A stretch of DNA of 64,000 bases from Spirodela intermedia (GCA_902729315.2 LR746270.1:1290501-1354500), one strand, 5' to 3'; shown: positions 40,796 to 54,503, numbered from the stretch's first letter. Numbers and translations are program-made. The notes: generated by a model from the letters alone, not told the origin.

Positions 40796-41217
40796 GATCG
40801 GTCAATCTGCTCTGTACCTTTTCTTTTTTTCTTGCTCTTTTTGGAAACAAGTCAGCGCTACTCTTTCCCATATTTGGAAAAAAAAAGTTAACCTCTCACT
40901 GGAATGGGAAAGGATGCTAGATGTGAAGTAGTGTAATCTCTTCGAGCAAGTATGATCTTTCTGCATCGTGTCCTTCATCCATTTTGTCACTGATTTAAGT
41001 TTTTGACTCCCAGACAGATAATACCCATTTTGCAGAAAATATCACCATATCTGAACAAAATTTGTATAGACTAGAACAGTAATTGGCAAGGATTTCCCCT
41101 ATACATGACAATCAGAGGCATCTGATCATTCAGTGGTCAATTGCCCGCACTTCATTTCATCAGCATTGGTGGGTTGACCATAAGCGAAATGGAAGAAGAG
41201 GGGGCGGGGGGGTTGAC
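40796..41217. other. Convergent intergenic region
   Basis: 3' flanks of the tetraspanin gene and the RH33-like gene, about 420 bp. Nothing else seen apart from short A and G runs. Confidence 0.6.
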
Positions 41218-44200
41218 TCAGGAGTTCCTAACTCTGATGCCAGGGATGTCCTTCAGGCCCATCTTTAACGCCGTCCTCCTAAAAAGCGCTGGTGGGCACT
41301 GCAAGCCCATGGAAGAAGAAAACCGGTTTGCCAGCTCAACCAGAGTGGTTTTATCTCTCCCTGTTTGACTGATTGAGTTGTAGTACCCAAGCCATGCGTG
41401 ATACGCTGCCTCTTTGATGCTCATGTCAACCTTCCCCATTGACTCTGCAACCTGAGAGAGAGGGAGAGTATCAGTCATTAACATGGCAAATGGAGATAAG
41501 ATTAATGGAACTGAAACAAGGACCTGAAGTATTGCAATGTTTGACTTGGCAACAGAGAGGAACAATGGGGGAAACCAAGATCAAAAGGGGTGACAACATT
41601 TGATCATACCAGAAAAGGAAAAGTATTCAAACTGAAGATTCCCAGGAAGTGGCAAAAGAAGCAGGCGTTGACCACGAGGTATCTTCATACAATAACTGAT
41701 CAGCATTGAATATAGCTGATAAAAACATGTTTTTTTATATTTTTTAAAAGGTCACTTTCAGATGAAAAAATATTCCGAGTATGTTCTGTGCTGTAAAAAT
41801 CCTTTTTTTTCCCTTATTAGAAAATAACTAATCCTCTTGGAAAATTTTCGACCGCTTTTAGCCATAGACCGTTCACTATTCGACTTCTCAGCTGAAAACT
41901 TGTACCGATGGAATAGGTGTTGAAATGTCTGTGAGAAGAAAACTCTCTTCATAGATCGGGCCTCTGTAATGCCAGGAGCTCTTGACACAAACAATTCAAG
42001 CATGTATGCCTCCTGAAACTCCCACGTAGTAGACCGTTTTCTGTTCATCTGGACATTTCTGTGTAGCCTGTAACCAATCAGCCTAGCAGAGTAGGCCTTT
42101 GAAACTATGAGATATGATTATTCTAGGACAGCTGATTTTTCTGCATTCATGTGAACCACTTCACAAATCAGATTTTCATGCATCGCATGACTTTAAACCT
42201 GTCAGACCAGGTTTTCGAAAGTCGTGAAAATCTAGCCTAAAAAAAATATATCTTCACATAATTTCAGATAAAGTATCAGAACTACTAGAAGCACTCTATC
42301 AGAATTACTTATCAAACATCCTTAATTCTTTGAATAGCTCCCGGTTGACTTCTCTTTATTTCCCTGGATGGAAATCAGTCCAGGCTGACCAAGTACCTTG
42401 GTCAGAGACTATGACCCTTGCATGAATTCCATTTTAAGATAACACAGACAAACAAATAAAACTCGCAAGAGATTCATATTTCACAAGCTAACCCTCATCG
42501 AAATGAGTACTAAGAACCATAAAATTAGCAGGATAATCAAGTAATGAATGCATCTTTGAATAGCTCCCGGTTGACTTCTCTTTATTTCCCTGAATGGAAA
42601 TCAGTCCAGGCTGACCCAGTGACTTTGTCAGAGACTATGATCCGTGCATGAACTCCATTTAAAGATAACACAAACAAACAAATAAAACTTGCAAAAGATT
42701 CATATTCCACAATCCAACCCTGATCGAAATGATTACTAAGAACCATAAAATTAGCAGGATAATCAAGAAATGAATGTATCTGGACTGGGAAAGTGAATGA
42801 ATAGGAATTTTACTTGTAAGCAACAAAAAAAAAAATCCTCGCATGTTACAGACCTTCTCCCCTGCATCTGGATTCAGAACAGGCATCGGTAACTTCCCAA
42901 TAGGAAGTTCTCTTATTTCATCCAAGAAATATTCTTCCCATGGAGCAAGCAACATAATTCCCCTCCCATTTTTCCCTTCACGTCCAGTCCTTCCCAGCCG
43001 GTGTATATATTGCTCACGATCACAAGGAACACCCATCTGAGCCATTAGTCGCCCATCATAAAAAACGAAGCCATTACAGGTGGAGTAATCCAGAATAACA
43101 AGTTGCGCACAAAAAATAATCAAACTACTATATATATATATATATAGTGAAATTACTACATTTCCGAATTGGAAGGAATATCCGAATTACTCAATTTTGG
43201 ATTTCAAGGAATTACCTGATTTACTCCTTGACTCAATAACTCGATTTCATGTTTTTGAGATTTACCAAGTACTGGAATCACAGGTTTTCCTCCGCAAACA
43301 AAAACAATCGTCTTGTCATTTTGAGGAAAACTCAAAACTACTTTTTTCAGATTTATGAAAAACGAAAATCATGATTTTCGGCTGTTGGAAATATCATATA
43401 TATATATATATATATATATATGATATGGAGAAAAGGCACAACACAGTTATAGAACTACGACAGCATGTTTTCTGTGAAATGTTAAGTATTTTTAGCCGTT
43501 GGCAGGAGGTGGATATCACCAACTGGAGCAAGAACTATGAGACATGGGAAAGGAGAGTAAAGACCAACTTATGAGACATAATGCATACTATGAAAATCAA
43601 CAAATATCCTTTAAAAGAAAAAAGAAATAGCCAAATTTGTCCCATAATCGGAATCTAGAATTGACACAGCAAAGGGAGAGAATAGCCATAAATCAAGTCA
43701 AAAATATACCTGCAGCACTAATGTTACATCCGGATAATTCATTCCCCGCGATGAAACGTCTGAAGTGACAAGAATTAGCCTCTTACTCTCGCGAAACTCA
43801 TCAGATATCCGTGTCCGATAGAGCTGAGGCTTCCTGGAGTGCATTTCTCTGGCATTCATCTTCAAGTTATGAAGAAGTGCAAACGTAAGCTGAGTCACCA
43901 TTGCTGTTGTACAGAAGACAATTACCTGGGTTGGAAGAAGGATCCAAGTCAAGGAACTAGCGAAATAATGGTAATTGTGAAAAAAATAACACTGAAAAAC
44001 AGTCACCTTGTAGTTGGCCTCTTGCATAATATGCTCTTTCAGAAGGTGATGAACCACTTCAAAATGCAGAGTATGGGGTGCAATGATATAGGATTGCGAA
44101 ACCTAAATTTTGATGGTGAAAATAAGTACCAAAATCCATCAAGATAAATTTATAATTGTCATTTAAAAGTAAATTAAATACAAAAATTGTGATCCTGGAT

Positions 44201-47200
44201 TGCATAAAAACATCAAATCGCCTTATCATTCAGATGTTATGGCATACTAGTTTTGCAGCACGAGGAAAGAAGATGAAACAGCAACTTACAGTCATGTAAT
44301 GCTGGTCAATCGTTTCCAGGAGCAATTTGCAATGACATAAAAGGTGCGCCAACATTATATACCTTGGGGGGTGTCTCCTGGCTGCTCAATCCCACCGTAT
44401 CAATGAAAGTGTGTTCCCTCTTCAATACAACTTGTGAAATCCGACGAACCTGTATAATTAAGTCAGTCAGGCCAAAAATACTCTTCTATTCCATAATATT
44501 AGGCCTGTAACCCAATAATGTGACTGTAACTTTTAAATAGGGAAAGAAAAGATTTGTTGCACCTCCTTAGGAATCGTGGCTGAAAATAACAATGACTGCC
44601 TCTTACGTGGCAAACAGTCAACGATCTTCTCAATATCCTTCCTAAATCCAAGGTCAAGCAAGTGGTCTGCTTCATCGAGGACAAGTATTTTCAATCCCAG
44701 CAGACGCAATGAGAAACCAGATTTATTCTCAATGTGATCCAACAGTCTACCAGGGGTTGCCACTATAATCTGCATAGAAAGTGAGCATTGTACATATATC
44801 AGCCATAAAATGTTCTATAACTGATCTATCCTTGGGATTAATTCAGTCAAGGAACATGCATACTGTCAGAAGCACATATTATTTGAATTCCATAGGACTC
44901 ATCAATTGAAGATTTTTTCTCTTCTTAGACCAGTTAAACATTATAAGGAATAAACGAGACCATGCTATTATATGAATGGGGAAACTCTGCACACTGCGAA
45001 TTGATTTGGTATCAAATGACCCAATGTTTTGACACGACATTAAATGAGATAATTATTCCGACACTATGTGCACCTTATTGGTGTTATCCATGTGACAAAT
45101 CCCAAAGTTAACGTACATTTCAAAATTACTTATAGGTGAAAATGCAAACCTGGCATGGATCTGACTCTAGGCGTTGCTGGTCAACCTTGAATCGTGTACC
45201 ACCAATCAGACTCAGAACACCAATACCATTGTGATACTTCAGCAAGACATTTGCCTCAGCAGCAACTTGACTGGCAAGCTCTCTTGTGGGACAAAGAATG
45301 AGCGCAAGTATAGGAGAGATGCGATTGTTTACACCAACTGTCGCATCCTTTAACACTGCTTCAATTGCAGGAAGCTGTTTTCTTTCAATTTATGCATTGA
45401 AGAGACAAGATAAGTGCTTAAAAAAATAAAACGAAATGAAAAATTGCAGATCATATACCAGAAATGCAATGCTCTTGCCTGTGCCAGTTCTTGCTTTCAC
45501 AAGCACGTCATTTCCTGTCCCAGTAAAAGCATCAAGACAATGATTAGTTTCCTTTTACTTGGCCAAACACTCATCAAGGTCTCGTCGGCATTGCATCCTT
45601 GAATAATAATATGAGATATATATACAACTCAGAATGATCTAAAGTCGATCACATAAATCAACTATGCCTCGAAGTAGACCAGGTATCTTCTGTTACAATT
45701 TACAAGGCACAAATAGACAATAAAAGAGAAAAAGAATGGCGAAAAAAAAAAAGTTAAGTTTCAAGCCATTTGTCATCAGTTTTCATCCCGGAATCAGGCA
45801 AACACGAATATGAACAATAAATATTCCAAAAGAAAAAAGAAAACGTAAGCCATATAATATCTAACCAACAAACCATCAAGGCAGGTTTGCAGAGCAGCAT
45901 CTTGCACTACAGTCAATTGCACATAGCCGGCACAAGTGAGTGCTTTAACTGTCAAAGGAGAGATGCTGTACTCCTCAAACCTGCATTCGAAAGTCAAACA
46001 ATCTAAAGATGAAACATTTATTCTACAAAATAACTCTGAAATCTATCAGTCATCAACATAGAAAAATGGGGATATTGAATATGATACAAAGGGGATTGCT
46101 AAAATCAAATAATCGTCTCTTGGATCTATAACTTTATCTCCATTGCCCAGATTTACGTGGTCAATGAACTCTGCAGCAATATGATAAATTTACGTGGCAC
46201 AATGTTGTAAGTTCTCCCATGCCCTCCTACCCTATTTAGCAAAGTGTAACTTTCCTATTGGAAAGCTTGATCTACAGGTTGTACATCAATATACCATGAC
46301 CTACGAACATCCTCCCATCTATACATTTGGAGATGGAAAGTTTTATAGAGACCTTCAAGGAACTTATAAAATAAATGCCCAGAATAGCCCTGGGATTGGC
46401 AGCGTTGAAATCTCCACGAAGCCCTCATGGAAGAGTGTTTAAAACTGTGTTTTTAATACGGTGATGTTTATCCACGTGACCTTAATATTAATGGAAATAT
46501 CTTCCTTGAAAAAAAAGCTTGGTTTTTTCACTTGGGTTTCAGACAATCTGAATGATTTAATTCAGTCTGGATTGAAATCAAACCCAGTCCATGTACAGGC
46601 TTGGCTAAACTTTGCAATCCAGGGCTGGCATGCCACCCATAGGCCCAAGATCTTGAAAACTTTATTGCACATGGAAATTATATCTGTGCTCACACACAAG
46701 GGCTGATAGATATGAAAACTGTCAGGAATAAAACTTGGCCGTAGTCCAAAATGCCCGCACAGATGAAAACAGAGGAACATAGCATTTATACAGATGGGAT
46801 ATTTCAAAATTTCCATGATAAAATAAGACCTAGAGATATGAACCAAAGATCAAAACAAGATTCACTCCAACTTTTGAGAGCAACGTCAAAGCAAGAAAAA
46901 TGGGAGCATGCTAGCATGGCAACCAAAGCTCAATTAATGCATGCACTAACATAGGTGTACCATACCCTCTGCAAAAAGTTACTGTAACAACAGTTTTTGA
47001 GGGAAGGGGAAGCCTCTTGGCGATGTTTAGTTAACCCTTCTAGCACCCTGCCTCAACTATTGTTTCTACCATAGGATACTTAAGCCCCACAAAATCAAGA
47101 ATGAGCTGGAGTGAAAAGAATTGAATTAGTATGACTAACAGGCTAGTATTTTGAAAAACACCGTTTAATGCATTCTATCCTCCGGACTGGAAAAAAAATA

Positions 47201-48916
47201 TTACGAATGGAAATGGAAAATAGTATGTATTATCTTACATCAAATGGTACAACATGGCAAGTCCTTTGGGTGCTTCTTAGAAGCTAGTCCAAGGAATGGT
47301 TTTAGCATTAAATTTTCCAAGTAATCCCAAAAAAACCTTAAATATCCCACAGAGAAGATACTATCTATGAAAAAAAAAGAAGAAAGAATTGCAGACATTA
47401 TTTGTGTAAATAAACTGGTTATGGGCGAGTAAAGATCGACAAAATTTATGGGCACGAGAGACTTTGGTGACAACAGGAGTGGAAAGTGAAGCGTGGAGAG
47501 AACAGATAACATGGGCACACTTGTAAGGGGTCAAATACTATGCACACGAGAAACTGCTTGTACAATAATTAACCTGCTACCATTTAAACTTGTTTCATCA
47601 CAGAAAAACAATGTGGGGTAATGCTCATTAAGGGTTGGAATCACATTCCTGCATGATTTCTGACATTTCTGTACCTGGACTCTATGTTCACACTTTGCCA
47701 ACGTCTCTTTTCACTTCCTTGGTCAATATCACAGGAATGTAGAGCATTTTAACCAATATTTCATGGATTCTCCAAAGTAGAGGGATTTTATCTACCTTAA
47801 TATGAATCCCAGAATAAATGAAAAGAGGCCTAGAAGACATCACCACTCTCCTTGAAGTCAACGATCTTGGAAACAGGAGAACTGGCCTAAATAGAGGTTT
47901 TACAACGATTTACGATATCTATAACAATGGGATTACCTCCGCGGGGTCAAAAGAGCCTCTTCCTCAACTTCCTGCCCTACGGTGGCAGCCAAATCCCGTT
48001 TCCTTTTCTCCAGCTCATCTCGTATACACTCCACTTCCTCGTCCAAGCTGTCCTCTTTCTCTACAGCCTTGGGCTTGGGCGCCCGTCTCTCTTTTTTCCT
48101 ATCGTGATTCATTAAAGCAGCCCCGCTTAACATTATCTTCTTCTTCTTCTCAGCCCTAATCGCAACTTCTTCCTCCTTCAGGTCCGCATTCACAGAACTG
48201 ACTCTAGGAAACTTAGGGTTTCGTGTCCCCCCTGTCTGGAAGGGTTTCACAGGGTCGCCCTCTAAACCAAAGTCGGAATCCAAATCAGAATCAGAATCAG
48301 AATCTGGATACCATTTCGACTTGACGCCAAGCTTAGGCCGACATTTTCTTCCTGCATCAGAAGAGTACTGCCTTCGTCGGCCCGGTGTCTCAACAGGTCG
48401 CCTCGACCTCCACGCAGTGCCATCCGCCACTTTACAACGATCTGACATCATCTTCCTCAAATCGAGAGGGGGCACAGTACGCGAAGGCGCGGGGTTCCGG
48501 GGCACGGGATCATCCCGCAGCGGACCATCATCTTCGTTCCACAAGTCCTCCGCCCCTTCTTTCGTGAAGCGATCGGCGAGGGCCTTCACGTGGTCACTGG
48601 CCGTCATCGGGCCGTACGCCGCCGCAGATGAGCTCTCCTCGTCGCCCTGTGCCGGTGACCTCCCGGCGACTTTCACCCTGATCTGCGACCGGAGCCGGGC
48701 CTGATAAACCTCCTTCTCCTGCTCTAGCAGCCTCCGTTCCTTCTCCCTGGCCATCTTCTCGTGCATCCGCTTGAACTGCCACTTGTTGAGCCCTCCGGGG
48801 AAGGTCCGCGGGCCCCCTCCCATGGACCGGACGGCCGTGAGAGTTGCAGAAATCTTCGAGAGAATCTTCCATCGTTCTCTCAGGACGACGGACCAAGACA
48901 TGCCTTTTCTGCTCAC
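41218..48916 (-). CDS. DEAD-box RNA helicase, RH33-like (RH25/26/31/33 group)
   Basis: ATP-dependent RNA helicase, 796 aa, ten exons: 47937-48916, 45874-45980, 45459-45514, 45150-45374, 44563-44769, 44363-44449, 44007-44102, 43710-43925, 42854-43036, 41218-41451. The long first exon holds the charged N-terminal half: [16 protein letters not shown] near residue 32, Asp/Ser runs, basic stretches. Core motifs: Q motif region [24 protein letters not shown], Ia [46 protein letters not shown]. The C-terminus [15 protein letters not shown] is typical of this group. The first about 31 residues before MGGGP are basic and hydrophobic and could be a mitochondrial presequence; start 48916 or 48901. Intron 1 is about 2 kb. 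A tandem duplication lies in the last intron. A telo-box lies just upstream. Confidence 0.93.
42328..42780. repeat. Direct tandem duplication, unit about 226 bp, in RH33-like last intron
   Basis: Unit 1 is 42328-42553 and unit 2 is 42554-42780. Both begin CTTTGAATAGCTCCCGGTTG and share GGAAATCAGTCCAGGCTGAC, AAGATAACACA and CATAAAATTAGCAGGATAAT. Differences are scattered single bases, so the duplication is fairly recent. Confidence 0.9.
43126..43147. repeat. (TA)n microsatellite
   Basis: Short TA run in the intron between RH33-like exons 8 and 9; a second TA run lies at about 43396-43422. Confidence 0.85.
43396..43422. repeat. (TA)n microsatellite
   Basis: TA run of about 13 units in the same RH33-like intron. 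Confidence 0.85.
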
Positions 48917-51900
48917 TTCTCTGCTCTCAACTACTGCTGGGCTTGCCTGATGAAGACGATCGAGGTTTAGGGTTTAGGGTTTAGGCCGGGCCCCCCAAAG
49001 CCCGAACCTACTATCCGTACCCGATAAACATGCCTTTCATTTCACAGCAGTAGGATCCGATATAGGCCGAAAGGGGGAGAATAACTCAATTTAAGTTATT
49101 TAACACACATTTCTAGATTATAATTAGGAAATTAAAATAAGAATATGTTCGCGATTATGACGTCATCCCACTCTCTCCTGTCTCTCTCGCTTATTCCAGA
49201 AGGGTTACATATATATCCAACTGGCCCGGGCCCACCAGGTACGGACCAGGCCCAGTAAAAGTGGGGCATTGGTGGGCCATAGATGTTAGATTTCAATGGG
49301 CCGAGCCGGCGTTTGGACTGGTGTTGCAGAATATGTTCGTAAATCACCCAATTTGAGTTAATATAATTTTTATGCACTTTCCTTTTTGGAAAATGACCTC
49401 TCAGAAACTCCGTGCGAGGCCTTTTTTTTCACGCCGAAAAATGTAGGGTATTTATGGGAAGGAAGTGGGATATGAAACTGCCTGCGAGAGTGGCGATAGG
49501 AGGGGGAAAGGGTGAGGGAGTCGGGGGGGGGGGTGTGAGAGGAGGGATGAAGAAAGGCTGGAGGCGGAACAACCGGAGTGGAAAGGTAATTTCCGTGTTC
49601 TGCAGCAGGTCTGCATGTGCCGATCTCTGGTTTTTGCCTTCCGTTTGCTCTCGATGTGGATATGCATCCATTGTTTGCTCTGTTGAGATAAATCCCCCAC
49701 AGTTTTGGATCGAGGGAAGGAAAATATAGTTGGATGTGAGGCATGGGGGTTTGGGAATTGTGCTTTATGAATTTTTTTCTTTTAAAAAAAACTCAAGGGG
49801 GAGTTTGGTTACTGATGGGAGAAGATCCTCTGTCCTGGCGTCCTTCAGAGACAAAGCAAGGGAGAGAGAAGTGATCCGTGGAGGAGCAACGCTGAATTTC
49901 CTCCGATTCTTTCATCAACATTCGTTTTTTCTCGTTCGATTTATTCGTGTGTCCGAGATCGTGTGCGTCTCTGTTCCTCGGATACCTTTTCCTCTTCGAG
50001 TTTTATGGGCTTTCTGCCAGTCCTTTGAATGAGATGGTCTTTGAGGAGGAAGTATAAGAAGAAAGATTGACCCTGGCGATTAAACTTTTCCGAAACGCTA
50101 GTTGGGGACGGAAGAGAACGACATGGCAAAGTGCAGACATATTAGATATTATCGCACTGATAATTGTGGTGGAAAATCGATCGGTAATCAAGCTTTGCTC
50201 TTTTTTTTTTCGGGGCTATAAAGTTATTAGATGCGATAGGCCTCATTTATACGTTGGTTACCTCGACTCATTACGTTAGTGAGCACGGGTACATGACACA
50301 ATAAGATTAAATTATTTTAATGAAAGTACTTCTTTTATGTCGTTTCTGTGTGCAATGTAACCGTTTATTTCCTATTCATTGTCGTTTTTAAAAAAAAAAA
50401 TCTCGATCACCCAAATACAACGCTATTTCTTACATGAATAATGCAGACTTTTCTGAAAAACATGTCCATTAGAGAATGTTATTGCGAAGTCAAGATGTTT
50501 GAAAGATTTAGATGGAGATTCGGTGTATAGCATCTAATGATTTTAGATTTGGCCTCTGACGACAGACTATAGGTGAATTTTGATGCCGACCATTATATTT
50601 AATCTGTATTTGATAGATTATCTGACCTGACTGATACGATAATTCCAGAAAGGGAGAGAACGTGAAAAAATTATCTATAAGGAACAGTTTTAAATTAAAT
50701 AACTTCGTGCACCGAAATCTTGTTTTGGCTTATTCATGGTACAGCCAAATCCCAATGCTATTTTTAAACTCGGAGCTTAAATTAGGATTCTATTCGTAAA
50801 TATGGAAAATCAGAGCAAATGGGAGTAGCTATTCTGCTCGCTGTTGGAGGTCAAGTGGTTCATGTGAAGTATAAGAGTTAAGTGGCATCTAAGAGAATCT
50901 CCGTAGGGGAGAACTCTGCCTTGGAGGATACTTCCTCTAAGAGGCAGTGTGATGGCTATCGTGATCATTTACTTGACATTAGGTGATCTGGGGATGTGGA
51001 GGCTGTGAATGGAATGCTTAGGGTAGGCGGGTGAGAAAAAAAATCCAGATTTCTGTGCCTGGGGACAGATATTCCATGGATGAAACCATAAGAATAAATA
51101 ATGAAGATTCAGAATGTTTGCCCATTGTTGGATTACATGCATAATCGATGAAGAAAGAGGCGCGATGTTCACCTATTTCCACACCAGAAAGAATCTGGCG
51201 AATGAAGATACCACACGTTTCACACAGAAAATACCCGTCCCAAAGCATGTATTAGCGTGTCTGGTCACCTTGTAGCTACAGGGAGATGGAGATTTATGTC
51301 TGTTCTTTGTGTGGATGGGCGAATTTCATGTCTAAAGCTATCTCTGGATGCTAATATTTCTTGAGGAATATTACTTGGGAGAAATTTCGTAGGATATTCC
51401 ATTTCATTCATTTTCATTGTCCTCCTCAATATGGTGCGCCAGTAAATCTTCGCCATCCTATTAATTCTTACCAGATATGACTGTCACGGGACAATATTAC
51501 AGCACCTCGGAATCACTGCTTCCTGTTCTTGGACAAGGGGCGATTTGATAATGTCTCCTTTTTTCGTGCAGTTCATCTTTTTTTTTCCCTCCCTTTTCTC
51601 GATTGTTTTCAATAAAAAGAAACTCAAATAGCAGGTTAACCTGTGTTCTATGTAGCCATGTCTTAGTGGGACACTTCCCTCATTTGTCTTGATGAATTCT
51701 GTGCTGTCACTAGAAATGCAAATCAGATTTTTATTTTATTTTTTTGGCCTGAATAGTTAATTACACTGTCTTTTCTCTTTTTTTTTCTTTTTTTTGTTAC
51801 CGCATGATGTTTTCCAAATGAGTGGTCTCGATGCAAAGAGGAGAAAAAAATTTCTCCGGATAGCAAATACCGTTTCTGTATAAATTATGAGTAAAAGAAG

Positions 51901-52250
51901 TTGCTTCCCAGAAGATGAGATGTTGCATTCTCGAGATCATGATCCTTTAGTTTCCATACCTCCTTGAAGCTCCTGCAAACCATCTCTATCCAATGTATTA
52001 ATGGCGGAATTCCATGCTTCTCGAACCCCTCTATGACATGAGTGCCTCTCCTCTCACTTTCTTTTATCAATAGTGTGGGAACTCCAGGTAGATCCCACAG
52101 TTTCTCTCTCTACATTTTCTCACTCCTATACATATATGTATATCTCCCATACTCGAGAGCATATGTCAGTGGCAACCATTTTGGCCAGCAGCAGACCTCT
52201 GACGATGCATCGTCTTGTGATTCTGGCGCATAGCTGTAGGGGCAGCAAGG
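48917..52250. other. Intergenic region, RH33-like promoter to F-box gene
   Basis: 3.3 kb between divergent genes. The first 400 bp hold the telo-box and several TGGGCC/GGCCCA motifs (near 48990, 49222, 49250, 49272, 49298). The rest (about 49400-52240) is AT-rich with a few short frames on either strand that show no family resemblance. It may include F-box 5' leader sequence. Confidence 0.5.
48964..48985. promoter_or_regulatory. Telo-box: three TTTAGGG units
   Basis: Three tandem copies of the plant telomere-like heptamer TTTAGGG, about 50 bp upstream of the RH33-like start, close to site II-like motifs. The telo-box plus site II pairing is a known promoter signature of plant genes for translation and RNA metabolism. 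Confidence 0.75.
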
Positions 52251-53295
52251 ATGGCCGATGCCCGTCCAGCATCGAAGAGGTGGGAGGAGATGGAGATCGA
52301 CGGCCTGGTGAAGATATTCAAGGAGCTCAACATGATCGAGATGGCGCCGGTATCGCAGGTCTGCCGCTCCTGGCGCCTGGCCTGCGCAGATCCCCTGCTC
52401 TGGAGAATCCTCGACCTGGGGCGGATGAAGTCCAACTTCATCCCCACCCGGGCTTCGCCTTTCGTCTGGGTAGACGACCGGTCTGACCGGAGGCTGACCG
52501 GGGTGCTGAAGCTCGCCATGGCCCTCAGCCGCGGGAGCATCTCCTCCATGATCTTCCATTTCGACCTGTACATGAAGGACGAGCACCTGAACTACATCGC
52601 CGATAGGTATAATCACAGCCAATTTTTTTGCTTTCTTTCCTTCTTATTGTTCTTCTATTGAGGGCCGATCGAGGGTGTTCATCTTCAGGTGCCCGCATCT
52701 GAGGCGGCTGGTGCTGCCGGCGTGGAACCGGATAACGAGGACGGGGATCTGCCAGGCGATCAGGAGATGGGAGGAGCTGGAGTCGTTGACGATGCCCACG
52801 ATCCAGTACCCTCCGTACATCATGGAGGAGATCAGCAGGAGCTGCAAGAACTTCAGCCAGCTGAAGATCATGGGCTCCTTCGACGTGAACTTCGCCAGCT
52901 CCATCCACTCCAACCTGCCCACGCTGAAAGTGCTGAGCGTCCGCTGCTCGAGGCTGTCCAAGGAGGCGCTGCTGTTCATCCTCGATCGGATGGAGAATCT
53001 GGAGGTGCTGAACATCTCCCACTGTCTGATAGTGGAGGGCCCGGCTTCCAGCTCCAAGAGGATCATGAGGGAGCTGGACGCCGCCATTCTCGGAAAGGCG
53101 TCGCGGCTGAGGGAGTTCGCCTACTGCCTCGACCAGCTCTGCGTCTGCTGCAGGAGGATGAACGTTGACGAGGGCCTCATGAGGTGGTACAGGTACGAGG
53201 ACTGGTTCTGGCGCAAGGACGAGGTCAGCTCCCTCGATCTCGGAGACCACGGCAAGCTCTTCGACGACTGGTGCGTCAACCAGGTCTGCGGATGA
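52251..53295 (+). CDS. F-box/LRR-repeat protein (At3g48880-like)
   Basis: Putative substrate receptor of an SCF ubiquitin ligase, 320 aa, two exons: 52251-52606 and 52689-53295. The N-terminal F-box is EEMEIDGLVKIFKELNMIEM then VSQVCRSWRLACADPLLW. Leucine-rich repeats follow: CPHLRRLVLPAWNRITRTG, WEELESLTMPTI, FSQLKIMGSF, LPTLKVLSVRCSRLSK, MENLEVLNISHC. The Cys/Arg- and Trp-rich tail (WYRYEDWFWRKDEVSSLDL) ends in NQVCG. The intron follows the first Arg of the LRR region and is 82 bp. Exons are markedly GC-rich compared with the AT-rich flank. The tail is duplicated in decayed form just downstream. Substrate unknown. Confidence 0.93.
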
Positions 53296-53329
53296 GTCAA
53301 CGCCTAGTTCTGCCGGTGGACGAGGGTCA

Positions 53330-53457
53330 GCTTAGTGGTGCGGGTACGAGGAGGACTGGTTCTGGCCGAAGGAGATTGAGATCAACCCCTTCGATCCCGG
53401 AGACTTCGGTATGCTAGTTTTTCGACGGCTGGTGTGTCAGCGGGTGAGTCAACGCCA
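53330..53457 (+). pseudogene. Decayed duplicate of the F-box gene 3' end
   Basis: Resembles the gene's own 53187-53306: GGTACGAGGA-GACTGGTTCTGG, CGATC-CGGAGAC and the shared end GATGAGTCAACGCC/GGTGAGTCAACGCC. The copy has indels that break the frame and lacks upstream exons. Tandem duplication or unequal exchange of the last about 120 bp. Confidence 0.8.
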
Positions 53458-53802
53458 ACGCATCACCTGGGCTTTTTTTTGTCTTGTTTTAAGAGGAAAT
53501 AAGATGGGGTTGGGGGGGGGGCAGGCTTTTGTGCTGGGAACAGCCTTCGGTTGACTGTAGGTTTTGAGAACTCGGCTCTGAGGGGGGCTGTTACAGGGGC
53601 CCCAGGGAAGAATGTTTAACAGGAACGCAGGCATACTGACCGGAATAGATAAACAACAGTCTATATATGATTACCCCCTTTTCTTGGTCTCATTTACTCG
53701 CCAGCTTACGTGTTATCTCAGCTTCAACTAATAATAATTATTATTAATTATTTAAAAAAATGAGTTCTAGAGATCTCTTCCGGCTGTAAACATTGATGAC
53801 GT

Positions 53803-53804
<2 letters not shown>

Positions 53805-53838
<34 letters not shown>
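53805..53838. repeat. (CT)n microsatellite
   Basis: CT run of about 16 units followed by a short TA run. Confidence 0.9.
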
Positions 53839-53840
<2 letters not shown>

Positions 53841-54503
53841 AGATATATATATACTGACTGTTTAATAATAAATATATTGTAAACCCTTTTCTCATTAATG
53901 GGCAATGTTGAGATCTTTCGCCATCCGTGATTGACAGAGTGTGTTAATGCGCAATATTATACAAAAAATGTAGACATAGAAGATTAAGATATCAATTTTA
54001 ATCTTATCTAATCATTTCTACTTCGAGCCAAAATTTTAAAAAAAAAAGTTCATCAGCACTCGACTGGTAGCTAACAGGATCATAATCGGAGTCTATTTTT
54101 TATACAATTAATTTGGAACTCATATAATGCGGTTGACTTTTAGAATGCACCCTGCTCTTCTGTGGGCCAAACCCCACATGGGACCGCACTCCCTTCTTTC
54201 CTGTGACCCCCACCGCAACTTGAAGGAACCACCCCGTTGACCACGCTGCTATCTATGACTTGTTCTCCCAACAGCAACTCCGACTTCACTCTTTCGGAGA
54301 GGCGCCGACCTCTCTCGGCGTAAACCAGCGAGAACCAAGAGTACGGCATCCACCTATCTCGCGTACTTAAACCCTTTTGCCGACAGGCATCGCAGCCGTC
54401 TTCCCCTCAACCCATCCACAGAGGTGCCCCCCCTCTCTCCCCCCCCCGCCCCCACCGTGTATTAATATTACCTTACAGTACCCCCACCACCACACCCATT
54501 CTT

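Noticed and set aside
44363-44449. Apparent extra base in RH33-like exon 6 between REHTFI and DTVGLSSQ.
   Set aside because: Same kind of line-break misreading; with 87 nt the exon matches the family and the whole CDS is a multiple of three. A resequencing check at 44400 would settle it.
49412-50279. Several frames of about 60-105 codons on plus and minus.
   Set aside because: No family resemblance, no consistent frame, interrupted by G runs and T runs.
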